A DNA stretch of 24,791 nt. Origin: an uncultured Clostridia bacterium (GTDB lineage Bacteria > Bacillota > Clostridia > Saccharofermentanales > DTU023). The translations under genes and the position numbers were made by a program. Position 1 is the first letter of the stretch. Each line of letters starts with the position of its first letter. The DNA is taken from contig CAMJYM010000022.1 of the NCBI GenBank assembly GCA_946220865.1, forward strand, positions 1-24,791, read 5' to 3'. Under the pieces are notes generated by a model. That model saw only the letters and a program-made list of their open reading frames with translations, was not told the origin of the DNA and did no database searches. This document shows positions 15,088-22,728 of this stretch, in pieces.

Positions 15088-15663
15088 TTATTCATAGTCC
15101 CAGGAGCCACTTACAGTGTCTTGAATGCCATCAGGGTCCGTTACAACTGGATGAATCTCAATATTCTGGATAGCATAAAAATGCATTCTATAAAGTTGAT
15201 AAGACAGAATCAGAACACTAGTAAGCACCAGCAGAATTAAGAACCAACAGACAAAGTTCTTGAAAACTCTCAAGCGTTCTGCATAGAGAAAGTTGTAGTG
15301 CTCAAGCTCATGTGCAATATTTTTCCAGTAATTTTCTTTTTCACTTTGAAGATGAAAATAATCACCAGTTTCTTCGCTCATGTCACCTCCCGTTCTATTA
15401 GAACCTGAAACAGCTGCCTCTTTCTCTGCATTTTCAGCCGTACGGCTTTGCTCTCTTGAAAATGAAGCCTCGCTTTTTTCTAAAAAGTACATAATGTCAA
15501 CATTTAGAGTATCCGCTAGTTGGATCAGTTGGTCAGCGTCCGGCACTGCTAAGCCATATTCCCACTTGGAGATGGTCTGTCTTGAGATCCCCAGCCTCTC
15601 CGCTAACATTTTCTGTGTGAGACCTGCTCGCTTTCTGGTTTCACGTAATCGTTCCTGGAGCAT
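15088..15663 (-). CDS. Membrane-anchored XRE-family transcriptional regulator
   Basis: 191-residue protein with an N-terminal Cro/CI-type HTH (residues 5-60). The recognition segment is LTQKMLAERLGISRQTISKWEYG, followed by the typical PDADQLIQLADTLNVDIMYFL. An acidic/Ser-rich linker (62-105) and a short charged region with probable helix come next. A single transmembrane helix lies at about 135-156 (CWFLILLVLTSVLILSY), and a short tail of some 33 residues (159-191) is predicted outside the cell. GGGAG lies nine nucleotides before the ATG. It heads the operon with the ABC ATPase and permease, and a pair of 19-nt direct repeats sits upstream. A membrane-tethered HTH protein suggests direct signal reception at the membrane, perhaps through the permease; that is inference. 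No named homologue is recognised. Confidence 0.88.
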   Translation of the reverse strand: MLQERLRETRKRAGLTQKMLAERLGISRQTISKWEYGLAVPDADQLIQLADTLNVDIMYFLEKSEASFSREQSRTAENAEKEAAVSGSNRTGGDMSEETGDYFHLQSEKENYWKNIAHELEHYNFLYAERLRVFKNFVCWFLILLVLTSVLILSYQLYRMHFYAIQNIEIHPVVTDPDGIQDTVSGSWDYE

Positions 15664-15724
15664 AGGCCTAGTCTCCCTTACGCGTGTTTATTAAAATAAT
15701 AGTGCCATACTTGCGCGATACTGT

Positions 15725-15774
15725 GTGCACTTATTTTTGACATTTTGCTTCGGACGTGAACTTATTTTTAACAT
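15725..15774. repeat. Two 19-nt direct repeats spaced 31 bp, candidate operator
   Basis: Copies at 15725-15743 and 15756-15774 follow GTGxACTTATTTTTxACAT and match at 17 of 19 positions. The 31-bp period is close to three helical turns, so both would face the same side of DNA. On the minus strand they lie 62-111 nt before the XRE start, just upstream of a possible -10 TATTAT (15696-15701) that has no good -35. That placement suits activator sites centred near -45 and -76. Confidence 0.55.
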
Positions 15775-15810
15775 CCTTGTAATTTCTTGTACTATTGAAA
15801 GCTAGAAATA

Positions 15811-18171
15811 CTAAAAATCATGGCTAGCTGGAGAGCTTAGAAGATAAACAGGGATTTGATGGGTCTCGGCAAACTGTCTCATTTCAGCACTGCTGCTCAG
15901 GAGAAGCAGCTGCTTATGCTTTTTCTCTGCCTCTTCTTTTAAAGCGGAGAAGGCCAGCTCTGCACGTTTTCTGTCCAGTCTGCGCAGGCTGTCGTCCATA
16001 AAGAGAGGGAGTTGCAGGCTCTCGCTGGAGAGCATAGAGGCCGCAGCCAGCTTGAGTGAGAGCCAGAGTAAATCGCGGGTTCCGGAACTGTAATAGACCT
16101 CTTCGTGCAATTGTTCATCTTCCGGGGCAAGCACATGTATTTTCCACGGCATATCAATTTGTATTCGGTTATAACGTCCGGCACTAAGGCAGGAAAGCCA
16201 GTTTTCAGCACGTTTTCGCAATTCCGGCCAGGCTTCGGCCTGGTATTTCTCCAGAGCAAGATTTACGATATCCAGACTGCACTGACAGGCCCGGCATTCT
16301 TTTTCCAGCTCTTCCCTTTGCTGCAGCTCGGCCTTGAGCTCGCGCTCCAGATTGGCGGTATCCAATTGATCGGAACTGAGCTGTCTCAACTGACTGCGTT
16401 CAACACCCAGTTCTTCCCTCAGCTGACCTTCTTCACGGCGCAGTTCTTCTTCGCTGAACTGTAAATCGGCGGCAGAAAAATTGAACTGGCTGAGTTGCTG
16501 TTGCACGGCCTGTAGTTTACGGCTGGCCTGCTCAAATTCAACCCGCATGCGTTCTTCTTCGTCGGTTGATTTCTGATCCATCCTGCTCTGTATATGGGTG
16601 TTTGTTTCACCATCTGACTCTTCGCCGGAGAGCGAATATTCGCGCAAAAGCTGAACGAGCTTTTCCGGGGGGATGTTTTCAGGCAGGGTGAGAAACCAGG
16701 GCTTTAGCAAATAGCGTAATTCCTTTTCTTCTCTGGCCAGGTTCCAGCGCTGCTCCTCAGTTCTTTTTCCGACTTCCTGAATGGCCGTTTCACAATCATG
16801 AATCCAGGCATCTGCCTGTTTCCGTGAGAAAGCATTGTGTTCCAGCTCCAGCTTGATTTCACGCAGATGAGCGCGGCGTCTTTGGCTCTCCCGGAGCAGA
16901 GCACTCGCCTTTTCACGCTCTTCACGGCCCTGTTTAATCGCGAAGAGAAATAAGATCAGAGGCAGAAAAAGACTGAGCAGGAGCAACGGCAGGGAGAGCT
17001 TTTGCCTGACAATAGAAACGATGACTGTCGTTAATGCCGATAAAGTCAGAAGGCTGAGCATGGCCACACTGTACTGTCGCGAAAGGCGTTCCGCTTTGTC
17101 ATTTTGCTCGCGTTGTGCTTCTTTCAATTCAGGCAGAGAAAGGAGGGCAGCTTGTTCCTCCAGCAGCCTTCGCTTCGTGCTCTCTAAGCTTTGCCAGGCC
17201 GACACGGCTCTTTGTCTTTCTGCAAGTTTGGAAGCATATAACTCTTCACTCTCGTGTAAGGCGGCACGCAGATGCAGCAATTTTTGCTGGCCCTGGGATA
17301 ATTTATTCAGTTCCCTCACGGGAACCGGTTTCATGGGCAAAGGGGACTTCAGACCTTCTTTTTGCTCAATTTGTCGGGCAAGTTGTTTCTGACTGAGATA
17401 GTCCTGCCAGTGCCTGCACTTCTCTACTGCTTCCGCCTTTTCTGAAAGCAAACGTCGTGCCAGAAGCTTGTGCTCAATGTCTTTCCTTTTTGCTTCCACT
17501 GCATTGAGACGTGCAAGGCTGTCCAGGCGCGCCTGATCGCGGTCCAGAGCTGCGTCAAGGCTTGAAGAGAGTTCTTCACAGCGCCGTCTGCATTTTGTGA
17601 GAAGGCCATCTTCGCTGCTATCGTCTATACGGCGAAGATACTGCCGGAGCAGCCGCACGGCTTCTACAGCATCAAGTTCTTCATCCCCTCCGGAAGCCAG
17701 AGCAGCCAGCTTCACTTCCAGACCGCTGTCTTGCAGCCCATCGCCAGGTTCATCAATAAGGCAGGCTGCTGCAAATTCTTTTTCATTGAGTTTAAGTAGA
17801 TACTCTCCAGGTTCTTCCCGAGCTGCCAGCATAATGCGCTGACCTTTTTCCTCATCCCAGAGACTCAGGCGATCCTGACTGCGGCTTGATCCAAAAAGAC
17901 GTTCAATGCGGTAACGATGCTCCTTAATCGTCAGGACGAGGCTGCCCCCGAAGTCCTCCGAACTCTGCCAGGGACGGAGACGCTGGCGCTCGCTCTTTTC
18001 AGGATCTTTTCCGCCGCGACGAAAGCCATAGAGCATGGCTTTAATAAAGGACAGCAGGCTGCTTTTTCCACTTTCATTGGCTCCTGCGAGAAAAGTGAAG
18101 CCGCCTGGCAGCGTCAGAGAAAACTGTTTCAATCCAGCAAAGCGCAATATTTTTATTTCACGAATTTCCAT
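15811..18171 (-). CDS. yhaN: SbcC/Rad50-like ATPase with membrane hairpin (YhaN-type)
   Basis: AAA/ABC-type ATPase, 786 residues. The N-terminal half-site has Walker A GANESGKSS (30-38) after an FAGLKQFSLTLPGG strand. Long charged coiled-coil segments run about 190-365 and 416-640. The C-terminal half-site carries a signature SSGTRD (695-700) and Walker B PLFMDDSLRRLD (722-733). Unlike SbcC or Rad50 there is no CxxC zinc hook; instead two adjacent hydrophobic helices (about 368-387 and 391-413) sit in the middle of the coiled coil. That layout matches Bacillus YhaN, though this protein is shorter. It begins 14 nt after the nuclease gene. A role in DNA end processing with the nuclease, tethered to the membrane, is inferred. 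Confidence 0.88.
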   Translation of the reverse strand: MEIREIKILRFAGLKQFSLTLPGGFTFLAGANESGKSSLLSFIKAMLYGFRRGGKDPEKSERQRLRPWQSSEDFGGSLVLTIKEHRYRIERLFGSSRSQDRLSLWDEEKGQRIMLAAREEPGEYLLKLNEKEFAAACLIDEPGDGLQDSGLEVKLAALASGGDEELDAVEAVRLLRQYLRRIDDSSEDGLLTKCRRRCEELSSSLDAALDRDQARLDSLARLNAVEAKRKDIEHKLLARRLLSEKAEAVEKCRHWQDYLSQKQLARQIEQKEGLKSPLPMKPVPVRELNKLSQGQQKLLHLRAALHESEELYASKLAERQRAVSAWQSLESTKRRLLEEQAALLSLPELKEAQREQNDKAERLSRQYSVAMLSLLTLSALTTVIVSIVRQKLSLPLLLLSLFLPLILFLFAIKQGREEREKASALLRESQRRRAHLREIKLELEHNAFSRKQADAWIHDCETAIQEVGKRTEEQRWNLAREEKELRYLLKPWFLTLPENIPPEKLVQLLREYSLSGEESDGETNTHIQSRMDQKSTDEEERMRVEFEQASRKLQAVQQQLSQFNFSAADLQFSEEELRREEGQLREELGVERSQLRQLSSDQLDTANLERELKAELQQREELEKECRACQCSLDIVNLALEKYQAEAWPELRKRAENWLSCLSAGRYNRIQIDMPWKIHVLAPEDEQLHEEVYYSSGTRDLLWLSLKLAAASMLSSESLQLPLFMDDSLRRLDRKRAELAFSALKEEAEKKHKQLLLLSSSAEMRQFAETHQIPVYLLSSPASHDF

Positions 18172-18185
18172 CGGTACTTCAGTCC

Positions 18186-19370
18186 TCAGTTCAGCGAACC
18201 ATGAAGCTCACCTGCGAGAGAGCTCAGCAACAGTCTCTGACAGCGCGCCAGGATATCCTGATCGACTTCCCCGGAGCTTTCCAGTCGCTGGTATTCGCGA
18301 CTGAGGAAGCCAGAGAAATGGCTGTCTTCACTTGCCTTCGCTAATGAAAAAGCAGGAAAGCTTTTATCCCGAAGGCACAGCAGCATGAAATCATCCCTGA
18401 GCCGGCGCTGTAAAAAATCCACATCGGGACGCAGCTCGGAAATGCCACAGAGTTCAGCTTCGATCAGGCAGGAATGGCATTCTTCTCCCGATATTCTGGC
18501 CTTTTCAAGTATCGTCCTGCGAACTGCGAATGCCAGTTCCTCCTGACTCTCGCAATCAAAAGAGGAAATGTCGAGGTGAAGGCGAAGAAAACGTGCTGCC
18601 GTAAAAGGAATAAAGCTGGCCTCCACCTTCAGGAAACTCTGCTTGAACTGTGAGTTTTTACGCAGGCGAAGAATATACGTTCCCTTCTCTCCGCACTCGT
18701 CAAAACCCCTACCCATAGGACAGCCGGGTATCAAGATATAAAAGCCCTCAGACTCGCGCACGAGACCACTGGTCTGGTGAATATGTCCCACAAGAGCAAG
18801 ATCCAGTCCGGAGTCACGCAACCATTCGCGCGGCAGCGGATTATAGTTGGAATGTTGCCCCGCAGCCACGATTTCACCATGCAGCAGCAGGAGATTGAGT
18901 TTCTCCCTGTCGACAGGAATTTTCAGTTTTTCCAGGACAGGCAGTCTGGCTGACTGCGTGAGGAAGGCTGCAGAATAAATTCGCAGTCCATGCTCAGGGA
19001 AGTCGAAGACTTCACTCTCTGTGCGCACGACCTGCACATTTTTCGGCCAATGAGGGTCGTCCCAGATTCCCTGAGGAAAATACGGATCATGATTGCCGGG
19101 TGAAATGATCACTTTGGTTCGGGGACATAATGAAAAGCTCTGCTGCGTACGACGCAGCAGAGCCAGGGGTAAATCCAGGCGATCAAATAGATCACCGGCA
19201 ATCAGCAGATAGGGCAGATTTTTTCTGCCCGCCATCTGACAAAATTCACGCAGACACTGTTCCTGCAAAGCACTGGCCCGCACGGCGATGTCTGCTGCTA
19301 AAGACGAGAAGGGAGAACCGATATGAAAATCAGCAGCAACAGCGATCTTAAGACCCTCCCCTCTCATCAT
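18186..19370 (-). CDS. yhaO: SbcD/Mre11-like DNA repair metallophosphoesterase (YhaO-type)
   Basis: Predicted Mn-dependent nuclease, 394 residues. The calcineurin-like metal motifs appear in order: DFH (14-16), GDLFD (59-63), GNHD (92-95), LHGE (163-166) and GHIH (195-198). A C-terminal region of about 150 residues, after RGFDECGEKGTY, is the family's accessory domain. The ATG at 19370 was chosen because AAGGA stands seven nucleotides before it. Only 3 nt separate it from the end of the nfnL gene, and 14 nt from the partner ATPase gene, so all are probably one transcript. Partner of the YhaN-type ATPase, equivalent to SbcCD or Mre11-Rad50. Confidence 0.92.
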   Translation of the reverse strand: MMRGEGLKIAVAADFHIGSPFSSLAADIAVRASALQEQCLREFCQMAGRKNLPYLLIAGDLFDRLDLPLALLRRTQQSFSLCPRTKVIISPGNHDPYFPQGIWDDPHWPKNVQVVRTESEVFDFPEHGLRIYSAAFLTQSARLPVLEKLKIPVDREKLNLLLLHGEIVAAGQHSNYNPLPREWLRDSGLDLALVGHIHQTSGLVRESEGFYILIPGCPMGRGFDECGEKGTYILRLRKNSQFKQSFLKVEASFIPFTAARFLRLHLDISSFDCESQEELAFAVRRTILEKARISGEECHSCLIEAELCGISELRPDVDFLQRRLRDDFMLLCLRDKSFPAFSLAKASEDSHFSGFLSREYQRLESSGEVDQDILARCQRLLLSSLAGELHGSLN

Positions 19371-19373
19371 TCA

Positions 19374-20783
19374 TCAATCCTTTTTACCCTGCAAATAAGC
19401 ATCAATGGACGCAGCGGCCTTTTTGCCGGCGCCCATGGCCAGAATGACGGTGGCTGCACCAGTCACCGCGTCACCACCGGCATAGACTCCCTCTTTACTG
19501 GTCTGCATGCTGGCTTCGTCCACGACAATGCCTCCCCAGTTTGAGGTATTAAGATCGGGCGTGGTCTGGCGCAGCAAGGGATTCGGTGAAGTTCCAATGG
19601 CCATGATGACAGAGTCGACATCCATCTCGTGAGCGGAATCAGGAATTTCAACCGGACGTCTTCTTCCGCTTGCGTCCGCTTCACCCAGCTCCATGCTGAC
19701 TACTTTCATGCCTTTGACCCAGCCTTTATCATCACCATAGATTTCCAGCGGGTTACAGAGCAGTTTAAACTGAATGCCTTCTTCTTTGGCATGATGAACT
19801 TCTTCGGCACGTGCCGGCAGTTCTTCTTCTGAGCGTCGATAGACAATGTAGACTTCCTCTGCTCCCAGGCGTTTCGCGACACGGGCAGCATCCATAGCCA
19901 CATTGCCGCCACCGACGACAGCAATTCGACGACCGACAAAAATGGGGGTACTTGAGTTTTCTTTATAGGCCTTCATCAGGTTTGCACGGGTGAGGAACTC
20001 ATTCGCTGAATAAACCCCATTCAGGTTCTCACCGGGGATATTCATAAAGCGCGGCAGGCCGGCTCCAGAGCCAATAAAGACCGCTTCGAAGCCATCTTCC
20101 TTCATCAATTCATCCAGCGTCTGGACACGGCCAACTACCATATTAGTTTTTATCTCAACACCGCAGGCACAGAGTCTTTTAATTTCCTTCTGTACAAGAT
20201 CTTTGGGCAGACGGAATTCCGGGATACCATACATCAGCACCCCACCGGCCACATGCAGAGATTCAAAAACCGTGACTTCGTAGCCTTTTTTTGCCAGATC
20301 GCTGGCACAGGTCAGGCCGGAAGGTCCAGCTCCAATGACCGCAACCTTATGGCCATTTTTCTTCGCCGGGCAGGCCTCTTCAGGAGGCTGCTGCATGTGC
20401 CAGTCCGCCACAAAACGTTCCAGGCGTCCTATGCCGACAGGCTGCCCTTTAATTCCCCGGACACAGACTTTCTCACACTGGTTTTCCTGAGGGCAGACAC
20501 GACCGCAGATGGCCGGCAAGCTGTTTGTCGAGGTGATGATTTCGTAAGCTTCGGCAAGATTTCCTTCAATCAGCTGCTGAATGAATTCAGGAATGCGCAC
20601 AGCAACCGGGCAGCCATTCATGCAGGGATGATTCTTGCAATTGAGGCAGCGTTTTGCTTCTTCCTGCGCCATTTCCAGAGTATAGCCAAGAGACACTTCC
20701 TGCCAGTTTTTATTGCGGACATTGGGCTCCTGTTCCGGCATCGGAACCTTCTCGAGCGACATATTTTTCTTATATTCAGCCAT
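19374..20783 (-). CDS. nfnL: Electron-bifurcating NADH-dependent ferredoxin:NADP oxidoreductase, large subunit
   Basis: Large (beta) subunit of NfnSL, 469 residues, related to the small subunit of glutamate synthase. Two [4Fe-4S] sites are visible near the N-terminus (C46, C49, C54, C58 and C93, C97, C103, C107). An FAD Rossmann motif VAVIGAGPSG is at 148-157, an NADPH-binding motif IAVVGGGNVAMDAA at 287-300 with YRRS downstream, and the FAD-capping GGDAVTGAATVILAMGAG is near the end. Taken alone it could be a glutamate synthase subunit; the adjacent NfnS subunit makes Nfn by far the better call. The complex couples NADH and reduced ferredoxin oxidation to reduction of two NADP. GGGGGAGG is seven nucleotides upstream, and its ATG shares one base with the nfnS stop. 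Confidence 0.92.
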   Translation of the reverse strand: MAEYKKNMSLEKVPMPEQEPNVRNKNWQEVSLGYTLEMAQEEAKRCLNCKNHPCMNGCPVAVRIPEFIQQLIEGNLAEAYEIITSTNSLPAICGRVCPQENQCEKVCVRGIKGQPVGIGRLERFVADWHMQQPPEEACPAKKNGHKVAVIGAGPSGLTCASDLAKKGYEVTVFESLHVAGGVLMYGIPEFRLPKDLVQKEIKRLCACGVEIKTNMVVGRVQTLDELMKEDGFEAVFIGSGAGLPRFMNIPGENLNGVYSANEFLTRANLMKAYKENSSTPIFVGRRIAVVGGGNVAMDAARVAKRLGAEEVYIVYRRSEEELPARAEEVHHAKEEGIQFKLLCNPLEIYGDDKGWVKGMKVVSMELGEADASGRRRPVEIPDSAHEMDVDSVIMAIGTSPNPLLRQTTPDLNTSNWGGIVVDEASMQTSKEGVYAGGDAVTGAATVILAMGAGKKAAASIDAYLQGKKD

Positions 20784-21631
20784 CAGCGTGCCTCCCCCGT
20801 TAAATTGCAGATGTGTCGTTCTTTGGCCAGAGTTTCCTGAGCACGATACATGCGACCGCGCGACATGGCTTCATCGAAATCGACCTTAAAGCCATCAAAA
20901 TCGGGACCATCTACACAGGCGAATTGGGTTTCACCACCTACAGTCAGGCGGCAGCAGCCACACATGCCCGTTCCATCCACCATCAGGGTGCACATAGAGA
21001 CCGTCGTCGGAATATTGTATTTTCTCGTCACATCAACGCAGACCTTCATCATGATAATGGGCCCGATAGCAATGACGTGATCGTAATGCGTTCCGGCTTT
21101 AATCTGCTGCTCGAGAATATCCGAAACAAAGCCTTTAACCCCATTGGAACCATCATCGGTCGTCACAAAGAGGCGACTGGAGTTCGCGCGCATGGCATCT
21201 TCAAGGATGATGATATCTTTGTTGCGAAAGCCGGCAATCATATCAACATCTGCTCCGAGAGCATGAGCTGCTTTGGCTATGGGGTAGGCTATGGCTGCAC
21301 CCAGGCCACCACCGACAACAGCGATTTTCTTTCCTTTAAACTGTTCGAGTTCAGAAGGCTGACCCAGAGGGCCAACAAAATCATGGATAAACTCCCCCTC
21401 TTCTTTTTCACCCAGTTCCAGAGTTGAGGCACCCACTTGCTGAAAGATAATTTTAACCGTACCTTTTTCAGTATCGGTTCCCGCCACAGTCAGGGGAACG
21501 CGCTCACCTTCTTCATCGACACGGAAAATAATAAATTGACCAGGCTTCGCCTTTTGCGCAATGAAAGGAGCTTCAATATCCATTTCTACACTCTCATGAT
21601 TCAGGCGATGTTTTTTGACAATTTTGAACAA
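20783..21631 (-). CDS. nfnS: NADH-dependent ferredoxin:NADP oxidoreductase, small subunit
   Basis: Small (alpha) subunit of NfnSL, 282 residues, of the ferredoxin-NADP reductase/dihydroorotate dehydrogenase electron-transfer family. FAD contacts are in RVPLTVAG (44-51), NAD binding is in VVGGGLGAAIAYP (105-117), and the [2Fe-2S] segment reads MVDGTGMCGCCR with a distal ACVDGPDFDG. The likely ligands are D219, C224, C227 and C239, the Asp plus three-Cys set known for NfnS. The start is TTG at 21631, supported by GAGGAGG eight nucleotides upstream; no better ATG exists. First gene of the run nfnS-nfnL-yhaO-yhaN. Confidence 0.93.
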   Translation of the reverse strand: MFKIVKKHRLNHESVEMDIEAPFIAQKAKPGQFIIFRVDEEGERVPLTVAGTDTEKGTVKIIFQQVGASTLELGEKEEGEFIHDFVGPLGQPSELEQFKGKKIAVVGGGLGAAIAYPIAKAAHALGADVDMIAGFRNKDIIILEDAMRANSSRLFVTTDDGSNGVKGFVSDILEQQIKAGTHYDHVIAIGPIIMMKVCVDVTRKYNIPTTVSMCTLMVDGTGMCGCCRLTVGGETQFACVDGPDFDGFKVDFDEAMSRGRMYRAQETLAKERHICNLTGEAR

Positions 21632-21762
21632 AAGAAAAACCTCCTCTGTGTCAGCGTTCCTGCCCTGAGTTTCTGACTCTGTCTGCTCTCACTGAGCTTC
21701 AGACATAAGTTCAGCTCATTCCCAAACAGGAACAGCCGCTGATACTTGTGTATTCGCTTTGA

Positions 21763-21771
21763 AGTATACCA
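21763..21771 (-). promoter_or_regulatory. Extended -10 promoter for the nfn operon
   Basis: On the minus strand, TGGTATACT (TGn plus TATACT) lies about 132 nt before the nfnS start, with no good -35, as is usual for extended -10 promoters. In the rest of the 280-nt divergent region a TTGACA near 21827 could serve the ferritin gene, but it has no convincing -10. No clear PerR- or Fur-type box was seen. Confidence 0.5.
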
Positions 21772-21911
21772 TAATTAAGTGCCGAGTAACGAATGTGACG
21801 CCGCCAAAAAGCCTGCTGCCGTAGACTTTTGACAGATGCACATGGTGTACGGTGAAAATTTCATTCAGTTAAAGTAAAGAGCTCCCGCGACACCCCAGAA
21901 AGGAAGAGAAA

Positions 21912-22427
21912 ATGGAACAATCAGTCAACAAAGTTTTTAATGAACAGATCACGATGGAATTTTATTCCGCCAAATTATACCTTCAGATGTCCGAGTGGCT
22001 GCTCGAACACGGCTGGATTGGCGCCTCTCATTGGTTTGATAATCAGTATCAGGAAGAAGTGGCCCACGCTTTCGGCCTCATCAGATGGCTGCGTTCTCAG
22101 GACGGCCAGGTCAGATATGAAGCCATTAAAGCCCCGAAAAGTGATTTTGCTTCCCTGCTTGATGTTTTCAAAGAAGCACTGGCACACGAAAAGGAAATTA
22201 CGGCCAGCATCAAAAACATGGTGAAAGTTGCCCGTGCTGCTGACGATCAGTCCAGTGAAATCTTCCTCAACTGGTACATTATGGAACAAGCTGAAGAAGA
22301 GGAAAATCAGCGCGACAACATCCTGGGTGTCGAGCGTTGCAAAGAGTGCCAGGCAGCTCTCCTCGAGTTTGATGAATATCTCGGCAAGCGTGAATTTCAT
22401 TATCCAGCTATTCCTTACCTCGGTTAA
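21912..22427 (+). CDS. ftnA: Ferritin (non-heme, FtnA-type)
   Basis: Iron-storage protein, 171 residues, forming 24-mer shells that oxidise and hold iron. By comparison with E. coli FtnA, the ferroxidase centre is complete: E16, Y23, E48/E49 in QEEVAHA, H52, E93, Q126 and E129. The four-helix bundle pattern includes YLQMSEWL, the HWFDNQYQEEVAHA helix, and a fourth helix with WYIMEQAEEE. AGGAAG precedes the ATG. It is transcribed away from nfnS, and a strong terminator follows, so it is monocistronic. It is not a bacterioferritin; no heme Met pocket was looked for beyond family identity. Confidence 0.95.
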   Translation: MEQSVNKVFNEQITMEFYSAKLYLQMSEWLLEHGWIGASHWFDNQYQEEVAHAFGLIRWLRSQDGQVRYEAIKAPKSDFASLLDVFKEALAHEKEITASIKNMVKVARAADDQSSEIFLNWYIMEQAEEEENQRDNILGVERCKECQAALLEFDEYLGKREFHYPAIPYLG

Positions 22428-22468
22428 AAGCTTTAGCTTAAACAATTGATTTCTGAGAAGAATGATAA

Positions 22469-22499
22469 AGGAGCTGCTTTTCAGCAGCTCCTCTTTTTT
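22469..22499 (+). terminator. Intrinsic terminator of the ferritin gene
   Basis: Stem GGAGCTGCT (22470-22478) with AGCAGCTCC (22483-22491), extended by one A-T pair, loop TTTC, followed by TCTTTTTT. It begins 42 nt after the ferritin stop. Confidence 0.95.
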
Positions 22500-22728
22500 A
22501 TGCTAAGATGGACAAAGGTCTTTGCCCTGCTGTGCAGGTGAGTGAAAGCCAAAACCAATATCAGAGGACATCTCTATCTCAAAGTTTGGCAAAGGTTTTC
22601 CTAAGGAGGGTCTCGTCTCTCAAAGGCCTTTCAAAAGACAAACAGGGAGGGCCTGGTCAGCCCTTCACTCAGGCTTGAAAACACACGATGTTCCAGGCTC
22701 TGCAATCACGACACAAGGAGTATCCCCT
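22500..22728 (+). other. 229-nt untranslated region before transketolase, possible structured leader
   Basis: No coding frame is supported here. Possible pairings are TGAGTGAA (22539-22546) with TTCACTCA (22664-22671), GCCAAA (22548-22553) with TTTGGC (22585-22590), a small AGAG/CTCT hairpin inside the latter, and AGGGC/GCCCT (22648-22664). They nest, but each is short. The consensus core of a TPP riboswitch was not found. No clear promoter was recognised. Confidence 0.25.

Noticed and set aside
19374..20783. Glutamate synthase small subunit
   Set aside because: The sequence alone would allow it, but the adjacent NfnS-type subunit with the Asp/3-Cys [2Fe-2S] motif and lack of a GltB large subunit favour NfnL.
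20253..20840. 195-codon plus-strand frame over nfnL
   Set aside because: Antisense to Fe-S and FAD motifs of nfnL; no supporting features.
22500..22728. TPP riboswitch before transketolase
   Set aside because: The conserved CTGAGA and ACCTGATCTGG-type segments are missing.
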